Assembly (NCBI RefSeq): GCF_026314945.1
Contig: NZ_CP111121.1
Location: 4,340,001-4,404,000 of the forward strand
DNA: 64,000 nucleotides
Direction of reading: 5' to 3'
Source of the DNA: Chryseobacterium fluminis
Lineage (GTDB): Bacteria > Bacteroidota > Bacteroidia > Flavobacteriales > Weeksellaceae
This document shows, in pieces, positions 17,733 to 26,780 of the stretch. Made by a program: the position numbers and the translations under genes. The notes below the pieces were generated by a model that had not been told where the DNA came from, made no database searches, and worked only from the letters and a program-made list of their open reading frames with translations. Within the stretch, counting starts at the first letter, position 1, and each line of letters starts with the position of its first letter.

Positions 17733-19442
17733 ATGAATTTATTTACGGAAACCAATTTAAGTCCTGATATTCTTAAGGCAATTGGCGAACTGGGTTACGA
17801 AAGCCCGACAGAAATCCAAAAACAGACTATCCCTTTTATTCTTTCAGATATTCGCGACTTGATCGCACTTGCGCAGACGGGGACAGGCAAAACAGCAGCA
17901 TTTTCGCTTCCGATTTTGGATATGATTGACGATACGAGTCGCAAAATCCAATTTTTGGTGCTTTGCCCGACACGAGAATTATGTCTTCAGATTACAAAAG
18001 ACATAAAAAATTATTCTAAATATATGAAAGACATCAAAACGACTGCAGTTTATGGTGGAAGTAGTATTATGGACCAAATGAGATCTTTGAAGGATAAACC
18101 ACAGATTATTGTGGGAACTCCGGGAAGAGTAATAGATCTTATCAACAGAAAAGCACTTGACTTTTCGGCAATTCACTGGCTCGTATTAGACGAAGCCGAT
18201 GAAATGCTTTCAATGGGTTTCAAAGACGAATTGGAAACAATTCTAAGCGAAACACCTGAGACAAAACAGACTTTCCTGTTCTCAGCGACTATGAGTAAGG
18301 AAGTAGAGAGAATCTCTAAAAATTATCTTACACAACCTCACAGAATTTCTGTTGGTTCTATTAACGAAGTTAAGAAGAACATTAAGCACGAATACTATGT
18401 AGCAGGTTACCGCCAGAAAAAAGAAGCCCTTAAAAGATTAATTGATTCAAACCCGAATCAGTACTCGATTATCTTCTGCAGAACCAGAATGGAAACTCAG
18501 GAAGTTGCTGATTTCCTGATGCAGAATGGCTATGCTGCTGACGCGCTTCATGGTGATCTTTCTCAGGCTCAGAGAGACACGGTAATGAAAAAATTCAGAT
18601 TAAAGAACATCGATATCTTGGTAGCGACAGACGTTGCAGCCAGAGGACTGGATGTAAATTCACTGACTCACGTTATCCATTATTCTTTACCTGATGATCC
18701 GGAAGTATTCGTTCACAGAAGCGGAAGAACCGGTAGAGCCGGAAAAGACGGTATTTCGATTTCTTTAATTAAGCCTGAAGAAAGCAGAAAATTAAAGCAA
18801 ATCAAATCGGTTACCAAAATTGAGATTAATGAAGCTAAAATCCCGACAGGAGAAGAAGTGATTAAAGCTCAGGTAGGCGGTGTTTTCGAAAGTCTTTTTG
18901 AAGTACACGAAGATTTCTTTGAATTTGACGATTCTTTAATTCCTGATCTGTCAGCGTTTACTAAAGAAGAATTGGTTCACAAATTACTTCAGTTCCAGTT
19001 GAAAGATCTTGCCCTTTATTATAAAGACAGACACGATCTTATTGAGCAGAAACTCAGCAGCAGGGATGATGACTACTCATCAAGAAGAGGAGACAGAAGA
19101 GACCGTGACAGAGGAAGAGACCGCGACAGAGGAGAGAGAGGAGAAAGAAATGACAGAGGAAGAGAGCGTGGTGGAAAACCGAGAAAAAAAGATGAAAACA
19201 TGGTAAGATTCTTCTTTAATCTTGGTAAAAAAGATCAGTTGAAGAAACTGGATGTATTAGACATTATCAATAAAGCAACATCCAATACCAAAAGCAAAAA
19301 AAGAGCTGAAATCGGTGATATTGAAATTTTAGAGAAATTCTCTTTCTTCGAAATTGAAAAATCATTCAAAGGAGACCTTTTAAGCAACATCTCAACGATG
19401 AAATTCAGAGGTAAAGATATGCGAGCTGAAGAAGCGAACTAA
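17733..19442 (+). CDS. DEAD-box RNA helicase with DbpA-like RNA-binding domain
   Basis: This 569-residue ATP-dependent RNA helicase has all core motifs in order: Q motif (ESPTEIQKQTIP), AQTGTGKT, PTRELCLQI, GTPGRVIDL, DEAD (VLDEADEML), SAT, FCRTRMET, VATDVAARGLD and HRSGRTGRAG. After the core, about residues 445-485 are a low-complexity Arg/Asp/Gly/Glu region. The last about 75 residues resemble the DbpA RNA-binding domain (VRFFFNLGKKD onward). The arrangement is that of the DeaD/CsdA-DbpA group, which acts in ribosome assembly and cold adaptation. It is a single-gene unit with its own terminator. Confidence 0.92.
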   Translation: MNLFTETNLSPDILKAIGELGYESPTEIQKQTIPFILSDIRDLIALAQTGTGKTAAFSLPILDMIDDTSRKIQFLVLCPTRELCLQITKDIKNYSKYMKDIKTTAVYGGSSIMDQMRSLKDKPQIIVGTPGRVIDLINRKALDFSAIHWLVLDEADEMLSMGFKDELETILSETPETKQTFLFSATMSKEVERISKNYLTQPHRISVGSINEVKKNIKHEYYVAGYRQKKEALKRLIDSNPNQYSIIFCRTRMETQEVADFLMQNGYAADALHGDLSQAQRDTVMKKFRLKNIDILVATDVAARGLDVNSLTHVIHYSLPDDPEVFVHRSGRTGRAGKDGISISLIKPEESRKLKQIKSVTKIEINEAKIPTGEEVIKAQVGGVFESLFEVHEDFFEFDDSLIPDLSAFTKEELVHKLLQFQLKDLALYYKDRHDLIEQKLSSRDDDYSSRRGDRRDRDRGRDRDRGERGERNDRGRERGGKPRKKDENMVRFFFNLGKKDQLKKLDVLDIINKATSNTKSKKRAEIGDIEILEKFSFFEIEKSFKGDLLSNISTMKFRGKDMRAEEAN

Positions 19443-19461
19443 TCCCATCATAAATGATCAT

Positions 19462-19488
19462 AAAACCGGCTGTAAAGTCGGTTTTTTT
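19462..19488 (+). terminator. Terminator after the DEAD-box gene
   Basis: The inverted repeat AAAACCG / CGGTTTT with an inner GC pair and a short loop ends in seven T residues, 19 bases after the stop. Confidence 0.8.
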
Positions 19489-19594
19489 ATTTGGTAATCA
19501 GGAGTTAAGCGTATGTTAACAAAACTTAATGTTATATAGTTTCAGGTAAGATGCTTTTTTAGGAAATTTGCACTCGAATTATAAATACTATAAA

Positions 19595-20233
19595 ATGGGA
19601 ATTGGTAATATTTTCCACGCTTTTCAACCAAAAGATAAAATCTTCTTCGTACTGTTCGAAAAAGTAACAGAAAACCTTGTAGCCATGTCTGAGGAATTCA
19701 ATCACGGGATCAAAGATTTCGATCTTAACGACGATTCTATGTTGAAAAAGATGAGCGATTATGAACACAAAAATGATGAATTAACACACGAGATCTTCGT
19801 AGAACTTGGAAAAAACTTTATTACGCCGTTCGACAGAGAAGATATTCACACGTTAGCAACAGGATTAGATGATATCGCAGACTACATCTACGCTTCTACA
19901 AAATATATTTTCTTATATAAGTCTCCGGAGATGAAAGCCTATTCGGATTTCTCATTACTGATCCATAAAGCTTGTCTTGAGATTCAGAATGCCATGAAAA
20001 ATCTTAAAGGGTTTAAAAACATGGACCAGGTGAAAGAAGCCTGTATCAAAGTAAATTCTATTGAAAACATTGCAGATGATCTGCTTTCAAACTCAATGGT
20101 AGAGTTATTTGAGACCAACGATGCCATCAATATTATTAAAGTTTCATCGGTACTTAATTATCTTGAAGTAGTAACTGACAAAGCAGAGGATGTTGCCAAT
20201 ACGATTGAGAACATCATGATTAAATACGCTTAA
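19595..20233 (+). CDS. DUF47 (PhoU-like) partner of phosphate transporter
   Basis: This 212-residue all-helical cytoplasmic protein belongs to DUF47, a PhoU-related family encoded beside Pit transporters and thought to regulate them. The start is the ATG at 19595 (MGIGNIFHAFQPKDK), not the upstream frame edge at 19568. The acidic helices (HEIFVELGKNFITPFDRED, LATGLDDIADYIYASTKY) are typical. The pit gene begins 15 bases downstream, so they form an operon. Confidence 0.9.
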   Translation: MGIGNIFHAFQPKDKIFFVLFEKVTENLVAMSEEFNHGIKDFDLNDDSMLKKMSDYEHKNDELTHEIFVELGKNFITPFDREDIHTLATGLDDIADYIYASTKYIFLYKSPEMKAYSDFSLLIHKACLEIQNAMKNLKGFKNMDQVKEACIKVNSIENIADDLLSNSMVELFETNDAINIIKVSSVLNYLEVVTDKAEDVANTIENIMIKYA

Positions 20234-20248
20234 TAATAATTAACAAAA

Positions 20249-21394
20249 ATGGAATTTCCTATTTTACTTATAGTTATTATTGCGCTGGCTTTAATCTTCG
20301 ATTATATCAACGGTTTCCATGATGCAGCCAACTCAATTGCAACTATTGTTTCTACAAAAGTTTTAACTCCGTTTCAGGCTGTACTTTGGGCAGCGCTCTG
20401 GAATTTTGCCGCTTTCTTTATCGCTGCATACATTATCGGAGAATTTAAAATCGGTAATACAATTGCCAAAACAGTTAACGAGAACTTTATCACCCTTGAA
20501 GTTATATTTTCAGGATTGGTTGCAGCAATTCTTTGGAATCTTTTAACGTGGTGGTTCGGAATACCTTCTTCCTCATCCCACACATTAATCGGTGGATTCC
20601 TGGGAGCAGCGCTGATGCATGCTTTCATGATGGATTATCATGATGTAGTGGCTGCACAGCCTGATTTAGGACTGTGGGCAACGTTTAAGGAGGCCGCCTA
20701 TCAGGTAACGACGCAGAGTGTTGTCAAGTTTGATAAAGTAATCCCTATTTTCCTGTTCATTTTCATGGCACCGATCATCGGGATGATCATCTCTATTATT
20801 ATTACGTTAATTATTGTTCATCTTTATAAAAGATCGAATCCTCATAAAGCTGACCAGTCTTTTAAAAGATTGCAGCTGGCGTCTTCGGCGCTTTTCAGTT
20901 TGGGACACGGTCTGAATGATGCACAGAAAGTGATGGGGATCATCGGCGCAGCATTGATTTATTATCATGTCAATATGCTCCAGGATCCGGTGTATCTGAA
21001 TATTCCTTCTGCGGGTCGTTTCGACTACTTTGCGGAACATTATCTGTGGGTTCCCCTGGTATCATTCCTGGCCATTGGTTTGGGAACCATGAGCGGGGGT
21101 TGGAAAATTATTAAAACAATGGGTACCAAGATTACAAAAGTGACCTCTCTGGAAGGGGTAAGTGCTGAAACGGCAGGAGCAATTACACTGTTTATTACAG
21201 ACCACTTCGGTATTCCTGTTTCTACAACCCATACCATTACAGGATCCATCATTGGTGTAGGTTTAACAAAAAGAATTTCAGCCGTAAGATGGGGGATTAC
21301 CGTAAGTCTTCTATGGGCCTGGGTATTAACGATTCCTATCTCTGCGATCGTAGCCGGAATTACCTATCTTATTGTAACATTCCTGACTCAATAG
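20249..21394 (+). CDS. pit: Inorganic phosphate transporter, PiT family
   Basis: This 381-residue inner-membrane transporter of the PHO4/PiT family takes up phosphate using an ion gradient. The two inverted family signatures are visible: DYINGFHDAANSIATIVST near the N-terminus and GHGLNDAQKVMGIIG in the second half. About ten membrane helices surround a long cytoplasmic loop. Its natural terminator appears to lie beyond the IS inserted 20 bases after the stop. Confidence 0.93.
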   Translation: MEFPILLIVIIALALIFDYINGFHDAANSIATIVSTKVLTPFQAVLWAALWNFAAFFIAAYIIGEFKIGNTIAKTVNENFITLEVIFSGLVAAILWNLLTWWFGIPSSSSHTLIGGFLGAALMHAFMMDYHDVVAAQPDLGLWATFKEAAYQVTTQSVVKFDKVIPIFLFIFMAPIIGMIISIIITLIIVHLYKRSNPHKADQSFKRLQLASSALFSLGHGLNDAQKVMGIIGAALIYYHVNMLQDPVYLNIPSAGRFDYFAEHYLWVPLVSFLAIGLGTMSGGWKIIKTMGTKITKVTSLEGVSAETAGAITLFITDHFGIPVSTTHTITGSIIGVGLTKRISAVRWGITVSLLWAWVLTIPISAIVAGITYLIVTFLTQ

Positions 21395-21414
21395 AATTTA
21401 CAAATTCATTTAAA

Positions 21415-22341
21415 GAAGTGATCTTGACTTATTGAAAAAAAATAGATTAGTTGTTTGCTATAAAAAAAGGGATTAGGAAATTAGTGCCGCTAAACAAAAA
21501 AAATCCTATCCCTTGTACCAAGTACTAAGCAAAGATACAATAGAATTAGAAATTGCACCTTATATTCCAATTGGAAAAAGAGGTTTCAAATCAAAAGCAC
21601 CTATTTGTGAGATTATTAACTGTATTTTATATAAACTTAAAACAGGCATTCAATGGTATCTTTTACCTGTTTTACAATTGTTCAGTAAAGAAGTTCTACA
21701 TTATAAGACAGTTTTCGGCTACTACCGTCAATGGTGTAAAGCCGGAATATGGAGAGCCTGCTGGAGTGGTATTTTACAAAACAATAAATCAATGATCGAT
21801 TTGTCCAGCGCAGATGTAGACGGCAGCCACACTCCGGCGTTAAGGGGAGGTGAAGCCGTTGGATATCAGGGTAGGAAAAAGCGTAAAACAACTAATGCCC
21901 TTTATTTGTCGGATCGAAATGGCTTGCCACTGGCCATGTCGATCCCTGTGTGTGGAAATCATAACGATTTGTTTAATATTGAAAAACATTTTACAGAAAT
22001 GACCAATTTTTTACAGGAGTCGGGTATCTCATTGGATGGTCTTTTTGTGAATTTTGATGCCGGATTTGATGCGGAGAATCTACGTTTAAGAGCGTCAGAA
22101 TTGGGGATAATAGCCAATATTGCTCATAATAAAAGAAACTCTAATACAGATAATGACCATTATTTTGATCATCAACTATACAAAGAGCGATACGCCATAG
22201 AAAGAACAAATGCCTGGCTGGATAGTTTCAGATCGGTGCTCAACAGGTTTGATACCACCATTACCAGCTGGATAGGATTTAATTATTTAGCTTTTATTGT
22301 TATTGCCTGTAAAAAGATGATGAAAAAGTCGAGATGAGTTC
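21415..22341 (+). mobile_element. IS5-family insertion sequence, copy 2 (927 bp)
   Basis: The element has the same 16-bp ends as the copy at 6568-7495, in opposite orientation, and is flanked by AAA on both sides (21412-21414, 22342-22344) as the likely target duplication. It differs from copy 1 by one A-to-G change near the left end and one missing A in a poly-A tract (8 versus 9). It sits between pit and a hairpin that looks like the pit terminator. Confidence 0.88.
21513..22337 (+). CDS. IS5-family DDE transposase, copy 2
   Basis: The 274-residue protein is identical in sequence to that of copy 1 from the TTG start (then YQVLSKD). The DDE residues and YKERYAIERTNAW signature are intact, so the enzyme should be active. 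Upstream of this TTG the frame differs from copy 1 because the A-tract has 8 rather than 9 A, which argues that the true start lies downstream of the tract. Confidence 0.85.
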   Translation: MYQVLSKDTIELEIAPYIPIGKRGFKSKAPICEIINCILYKLKTGIQWYLLPVLQLFSKEVLHYKTVFGYYRQWCKAGIWRACWSGILQNNKSMIDLSSADVDGSHTPALRGGEAVGYQGRKKRKTTNALYLSDRNGLPLAMSIPVCGNHNDLFNIEKHFTEMTNFLQESGISLDGLFVNFDAGFDAENLRLRASELGIIANIAHNKRNSNTDNDHYFDHQLYKERYAIERTNAWLDSFRSVLNRFDTTITSWIGFNYLAFIVIACKKMMKKSR

Positions 22342-22349
22342 AAAATATA

Positions 22350-22378
22350 AACTTTGTCCGTTTTGGGCAAAGTTTTTT
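22350..22378 (+). terminator. Terminator, probably of pit, displaced by the IS
   Basis: The stem AACTTTGTCC / GGGCAAAGTT (one G-T pair) with a 5-nt loop ends in TTTTT. It lies 9 bases after the IS and would originally have followed pit. Confidence 0.7.
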
Positions 22379-22402
22379 GTTTTATAAAGCCTTTAAAAAT
22401 TG

Positions 22403-22410
22403 TATTTTTG
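22403..22410 (+). promoter_or_regulatory. -7 element before polyprenyl synthetase gene
   Basis: TATTTTTG matches TAnnTTTG, with TTTG at 22376-22379 upstream (23-base spacing, slightly long). The ATG follows at 22429. Confidence 0.5.
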
Positions 22411-22428
22411 TTCAAATTATAAGATTTT

Positions 22429-23400
22429 ATGGAATTTTTAGACCGATACCAGCAGATTGTTGCTGACGCCATTGCTAAATATACTTTTAAAGATAAACCC
22501 ACGGAATTATATGATCCGATGAACTATATCATTTCCCACGGCGGAAAGCGTCTCCGTCCGATTATGGTTTTGATGGCTTGTGATTTGTTTGGGGGAGATC
22601 TTAAAGAGGCAATCAAACCGGCCCTGGCAATAGAATTTTTCCATAATTTCACTCTTATCCATGACGACATTATGGATGAAGCACCTTTAAGAAGGAATAA
22701 GCCGACCATCCATACTTTGCATGGAATCAACGTAGGAATTCTTTCGGGAGACGGCTTAATGCTGAAAGCTTATAAATTCTTTGAAGATCTTGAGCCTGAG
22801 ATTTTTAAAGCCTGTATCAGAATTTTTACCCATACCGGTCTACTTTTATGCGAAGGCCAGCAGTACGATATTAATTTTGAAACTCAGGAAAATGTAACCT
22901 ATGATGATTACATCAGAATGATTACCTATAAAACGGGAGTTTTAAGTGCCTCTTCTTTTGAAATCGGGGCTTTAATTGCCAAGGCAAATTTCAAAGATGC
23001 CAAGGCTATTTTCAACTTCGGAAAACATATCGGAATCGCATTCCAGATCATGGATGATTACCTGGATGTATTCGGAGACCAGGCACAGTTCGGAAAAAAA
23101 CATGCCGGCGATATTTACGAAAACAAGAAAACCGTACTGTATCTGCTGGCGAGAGAGTATGCCACTGAAGAAGAAAGAAAAGAGCTGGACTACTGGTATT
23201 CCAAAAAAACGGATAATATTGACAAGGTATATAACGTTGAAAAGATTTTCAGAAGAACAAAAGTGGATGAAAAAGCATTGCGCCTTATTGAAAAACACAA
23301 CGAGATCGGCCAAAGCTATCTTCAGAAAATAGATATTCCTGAAGAGAAGAAAAAGCCGTTTGCAGAACTGGCCAATTATTTGTTGAGAAGAGAATCATAA
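22429..23400 (+). CDS. Polyprenyl diphosphate synthase (trans-isoprenyl)
   Basis: This 323-residue enzyme adds isopentenyl diphosphate to allylic diphosphates. The first aspartate-rich motif DDIMD is at residues 79-83, preceded by GGKRLRP (38-44), and the second, DDYLD, is at 209-213. The family makes farnesyl, geranylgeranyl or longer chains for menaquinone and other isoprenoids; the chain length cannot be settled by eye. It is the first gene after the IS and has its own promoter. Confidence 0.9.
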   Translation: MEFLDRYQQIVADAIAKYTFKDKPTELYDPMNYIISHGGKRLRPIMVLMACDLFGGDLKEAIKPALAIEFFHNFTLIHDDIMDEAPLRRNKPTIHTLHGINVGILSGDGLMLKAYKFFEDLEPEIFKACIRIFTHTGLLLCEGQQYDINFETQENVTYDDYIRMITYKTGVLSASSFEIGALIAKANFKDAKAIFNFGKHIGIAFQIMDDYLDVFGDQAQFGKKHAGDIYENKKTVLYLLAREYATEEERKELDYWYSKKTDNIDKVYNVEKIFRRTKVDEKALRLIEKHNEIGQSYLQKIDIPEEKKKPFAELANYLLRRES

Positions 23401-23490
23401 TCCGGTAATAGGTCAGTGGAAAATCTGAAGATGAAAAAACAGGGATTTAATTTTCAGATTGACACATTCTCACATTTTCAAATCGAGTGA

Positions 23491-24450
23491 ATGAAATTCA
23501 GGACAGAAGTTGATATAAAAGCGTCGGGAAAGAAAATTGAAGTTGAAGATAAAATATTTTCAATAGGATCCTGCTTTGCTTCGGAAATGTCAGATCTCTT
23601 CTCTCAGGGGCAGTTACAGACCGTCAATAATCCTTTTGGAACCATTTTCAACCCCTTTTCAATCAGCAATTCGGTCAAAAGGCTTCATGATGCAGAATTT
23701 TATACCGAAGAAGAACTGATCACCTTTAATGATGAATTTATTTCATTAGATCATCATACGGGTTTCGACAGCCGGTACGTTCACCGGACCTTACAGAAAA
23801 TCAACGGGGAAATAGAGAAAGGAAATTCCTTTCTTCAGACAGCCAACTGGGTGATCATTACGTACGGCACATCCTTTATCTATGAATTTGTTCCCAAACA
23901 AAAACTGGTAGCCAACTGCCACAGAATTCCCCAAAAATTTTTTGAAAAAAGACTGTTGACCTATCAGGAACTTACCGACTCCATTTACGATACCATTATG
24001 AATCTGAAAGATATCTGTGTAGATGATGTTCAGATCTTATTTACGGTTTCACCGGTGCGCCATACCAAAGACGGAATGGTAGAGAACCAGTTAAGCAAAT
24101 CAAAATTAATAACGGCGATTCATGATATGATTGATGAACTGGAATACTGTCATTATCTTCCGGTTTACGAAATTCTGATGGATGATCTCCGGGATTACCG
24201 TTTCTATAAAGAAGATATGATTCATCCTAACAGTCAGGCAGTGGCTTATATTTTCGATAAATTCGGGGAGGCCTATTTTTCTGAAGCTACCAAAAGTTTT
24301 ATCAAAGAAAATTTTAAGATACTCAAAGCTCTGGAACACAGAGCAAGTGACGACAAGGATCCCAAATATATAGAGTTCAGAGATAAATTAAATCAGAGAA
24401 TTGAGATCCAGCAGCAAAAGGTCAGACATAAAATATTTTCAGATGATTGA
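23491..24450 (+). CDS. GSCFA domain protein
   Basis: This 319-residue protein carries the GSCFA name motif (FSIGSCFASEM at about residues 24-34) and NNPFGTIFNP soon after. GSCFA proteins resemble SGNH/GDSL-like esterase folds, and later segments TVSPVRH and IHPN fit conserved blocks of that fold. The substrate is unknown; a role on carbohydrate esters is only inference. Its last 8 bases overlap the start of the next gene, which indicates translational coupling. Confidence 0.85.
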   Translation: MKFRTEVDIKASGKKIEVEDKIFSIGSCFASEMSDLFSQGQLQTVNNPFGTIFNPFSISNSVKRLHDAEFYTEEELITFNDEFISLDHHTGFDSRYVHRTLQKINGEIEKGNSFLQTANWVIITYGTSFIYEFVPKQKLVANCHRIPQKFFEKRLLTYQELTDSIYDTIMNLKDICVDDVQILFTVSPVRHTKDGMVENQLSKSKLITAIHDMIDELEYCHYLPVYEILMDDLRDYRFYKEDMIHPNSQAVAYIFDKFGEAYFSEATKSFIKENFKILKALEHRASDDKDPKYIEFRDKLNQRIEIQQQKVRHKIFSDD

Positions 24451-24970
24451 TTTTACGACTATTGATTATCTGAAAACAGGAAATAACAGGCAAAGAAGAG
24501 CTTATGAAGTTCTTACTCAATACAGAATATTTGAAAAACTGAGTGATTATTCACCGCTTCTGGTAGGAACAGTCCCTATCGAAATCGATATTGAAGGAAG
24601 TGATCTGGATATCATCTGTCAGGTTGATCTGAGATTCAAAGAAATTTTTTTAGATCGATTAAAGCTTAGCGAAATAATTCCCGGTAATGCAGAATATAAC
24701 ATTGATTATCCCGTGATAAGCGGAGAAAAATGTATGGTTATCAATTTCATGCTGGAAGAATTTCCGGTTGAAATTTTTGGACAGAATAAACCTGCAGATC
24801 AGCAGAACGCCTATCGCCATATGATTGCTGAATATAAAATATTACAGGAAAAAGGAGAATATTTTAAACAAAAAATAATAGAACTAAAGACAAAAGGAAT
24901 CAAAACGGAACCGGCTTTTGGATTGCTGCTGGATCTGAAAAATCCTTATGAAGATCTGTTAAAATACTGA
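24443..24970 (+). CDS. DUF4269 family protein, nucleotidyltransferase-like
   Basis: This 175-residue protein belongs to DUF4269. The segment VGTVPIEIDIEGSDLDIIC near residues 39-57 has the G-S-D-x-D pattern seen in nucleotidyltransferase folds, but activity is unproven. The start is the ATG at 24443, overlapping the GSCFA gene by 8 bases; the frame open from 24401 lies inside that gene. The tatD gene follows 8 bases downstream, so the three genes form one unit. Confidence 0.8.
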   Translation: MIDFTTIDYLKTGNNRQRRAYEVLTQYRIFEKLSDYSPLLVGTVPIEIDIEGSDLDIICQVDLRFKEIFLDRLKLSEIIPGNAEYNIDYPVISGEKCMVINFMLEEFPVEIFGQNKPADQQNAYRHMIAEYKILQEKGEYFKQKIIELKTKGIKTEPAFGLLLDLKNPYEDLLKY

Positions 24971-24978
24971 TAAAAAAA

Positions 24979-25749
24979 ATGATTGATACCCATACCCATC
25001 TCTATTCGGAAGAATTTGATGAAGACAGAAAAGAAGCCATTCAGAGAGCATTGGATAAAGGAATTACCGAATTTTACCTTCCGGCCATAGATTCTGAATC
25101 TCATAAAAAAATGCTGCAGCTGGAAGCAGAATATCCCAACCGAATCTTCTCAATGATGGGTTTGCATCCTTGCTATGTAAAACCGGAATCCTGGGAAAAT
25201 GAGCTGAAAATTGTTAAAAATTATCTTGATCAGAGAACGTTTCCGGCCATTGGAGAAATCGGAATCGACCTGTACTGGGATAAAACCACTCTGGACATTC
25301 AGGTAAAAGCATTTGAACAGCAAATCGACTGGGCTCTTGAAAAGGATCTTCCAATCGTTATTCATACCAGAGAAAGCTTTGATGAAACTTTTGAAGTACT
25401 GGAAAGAAAAAAACATCCTAAGCTAAGAGGTATCTTCCATTGCTTCTCCGGAAATCTGGAACAGGCCAGACATGCGGTCGACCTTAATTTTATTCTGGGA
25501 ATCGGTGGAGTAGTGACCTTCAAAAATGGCAAAATCGATCAGTTTTTACATGAAATTCCACTGGATAAAATCGTTCTGGAAACCGATTCACCCTATCTCG
25601 CACCCGTTCCGCACAGGGGGAAAAGAAATGAAAGCTCTTATCTGGATCTGGTCGCCGGGAAACTCGTGAATATCTACGGAAGAGATTTCCCGGAAATCGA
25701 TAAGATTACGACTGAAAATGCCAGAAGAATGTTTAATGTGCAGCCTTAG
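24979..25749 (+). CDS. tatD: TatD family metal-dependent hydrolase
   Basis: This 256-residue TIM-barrel hydrolase has the TatD metal-site motifs: DTHTHLYSEEFDEDR at the N-terminus, IGEIGIDLYWD near residue 92, IHTRES, FHCFSG and LETDSPYLAPVPHRGKRNE. TatD proteins are 3'-5' DNA/RNA exonucleases or DNases. It ends the GSCFA-DUF4269-tatD unit and converges with the methyltransferase gene at 25755-26729, only 5 bases away. Confidence 0.9.
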   Translation: MIDTHTHLYSEEFDEDRKEAIQRALDKGITEFYLPAIDSESHKKMLQLEAEYPNRIFSMMGLHPCYVKPESWENELKIVKNYLDQRTFPAIGEIGIDLYWDKTTLDIQVKAFEQQIDWALEKDLPIVIHTRESFDETFEVLERKKHPKLRGIFHCFSGNLEQARHAVDLNFILGIGGVVTFKNGKIDQFLHEIPLDKIVLETDSPYLAPVPHRGKRNESSYLDLVAGKLVNIYGRDFPEIDKITTENARRMFNVQP

Positions 25750-25754
25750 ATCCC

Positions 25755-26729
25755 TTACTGTTTAAGCCTGTAGATACCAAAAACAAAATCACTCGGGTGA
25801 TGGCATAAAAATTCATCCTCCAAAGCAAAAATGTTTTCGAGGATGAGTTTTTTTTCAGCATCTACCTCTACGAAGTGATGTGCAATATCTTTAAAGACGC
25901 TTTGAAGGATATTATTTCCGTAAGATTTTTCATCAATGATATCAAATTTCTGATGGATTGCAGGGATAATACGCTTAGAATCTACACATTCCGAAGGGTC
26001 TGCAACAATCATTCTGATAACACCGGAACCATAATATTTATTTTTATAGATCCCAGTCTTGAAGATCCGTCTGAATTTTTTCGGAATTTTCTCTAAAGCT
26101 TTATTAATATACTGCAGCTGAATGGCAGAATACTGCAGTCTGCTGTTTCCTACAAATTCATTAATGATGATATATCCTTCCGGTTTCAGGCTCTTAATAA
26201 CCACATCATTCAGGAATTGCGGAATATGATCAAAATGATGCAGTGAGGCGTGGAAAAAGACAATATCGTAGGCTTCAGGAGCAAATGAATAAGTCAAAAC
26301 ATTTTCAGCAAAATAAAAGATGTTATTAAGATTTTTCTGATCCGAAATATTTTTCGCTTTTTTCAATAATTCGTCAGAAAAATCATAACAGTGGATCTCA
26401 ATTTCGGGATTAAGTTCTGCAAGTCTTATTTCGTGACTGCAGACCCCGGTTCCCAAGGCCAGAATTTTTATATGGCTTTTATCCTTGAAGAAAGATGCTG
26501 TCAGATACTCTTCATAGGTTGTATTTTCATCACCGGTGATCAGCTTATTCCATCTTTTTCTGACCTCAGGAATGATCCAGAAGTTAGACGTCTGTATCTC
26601 TCTCTCGTTAAAAGCACTTTGCGTTCTTTTATAAGAATTAAAACTCAGTTTAGATAAAAGAAAGGGCAGACCCCTCTGATGAAGTTTAATATAAATATCT
26701 TTTAAATCTTCAAGGGTTAAAATTCTCAT
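25755..26729 (-). CDS. Class I SAM-dependent methyltransferase
   Basis: This 324-residue protein has a central SAM-binding domain with motif I IKILALGTGVCSHEIRL near residue 88, acidic motif IEIHCYDFSDELL and YDIVFFHASLHHF. The substrate is unknown. It stands alone on the minus strand, with convergent tatD on one side and, 51 bases away, the 3' end of the RhlE-type helicase gene on the other. Confidence 0.8.
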   Translation of the reverse strand: MRILTLEDLKDIYIKLHQRGLPFLLSKLSFNSYKRTQSAFNEREIQTSNFWIIPEVRKRWNKLITGDENTTYEEYLTASFFKDKSHIKILALGTGVCSHEIRLAELNPEIEIHCYDFSDELLKKAKNISDQKNLNNIFYFAENVLTYSFAPEAYDIVFFHASLHHFDHIPQFLNDVVIKSLKPEGYIIINEFVGNSRLQYSAIQLQYINKALEKIPKKFRRIFKTGIYKNKYYGSGVIRMIVADPSECVDSKRIIPAIHQKFDIIDEKSYGNNILQSVFKDIAHHFVEVDAEKKLILENIFALEDEFLCHHPSDFVFGIYRLKQ

Positions 26730-26780
26730 GCAGAAAAGGGTTTTTAAACAAATCGAAAAATATTTTAGCGACAGATCTAT

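Noticed and set aside
19009..19206. 65-codon frame rich in Glu and Thr
   Set aside because: It is the shifted reading of the Arg/Asp-rich low-complexity segment of the DEAD-box helicase.
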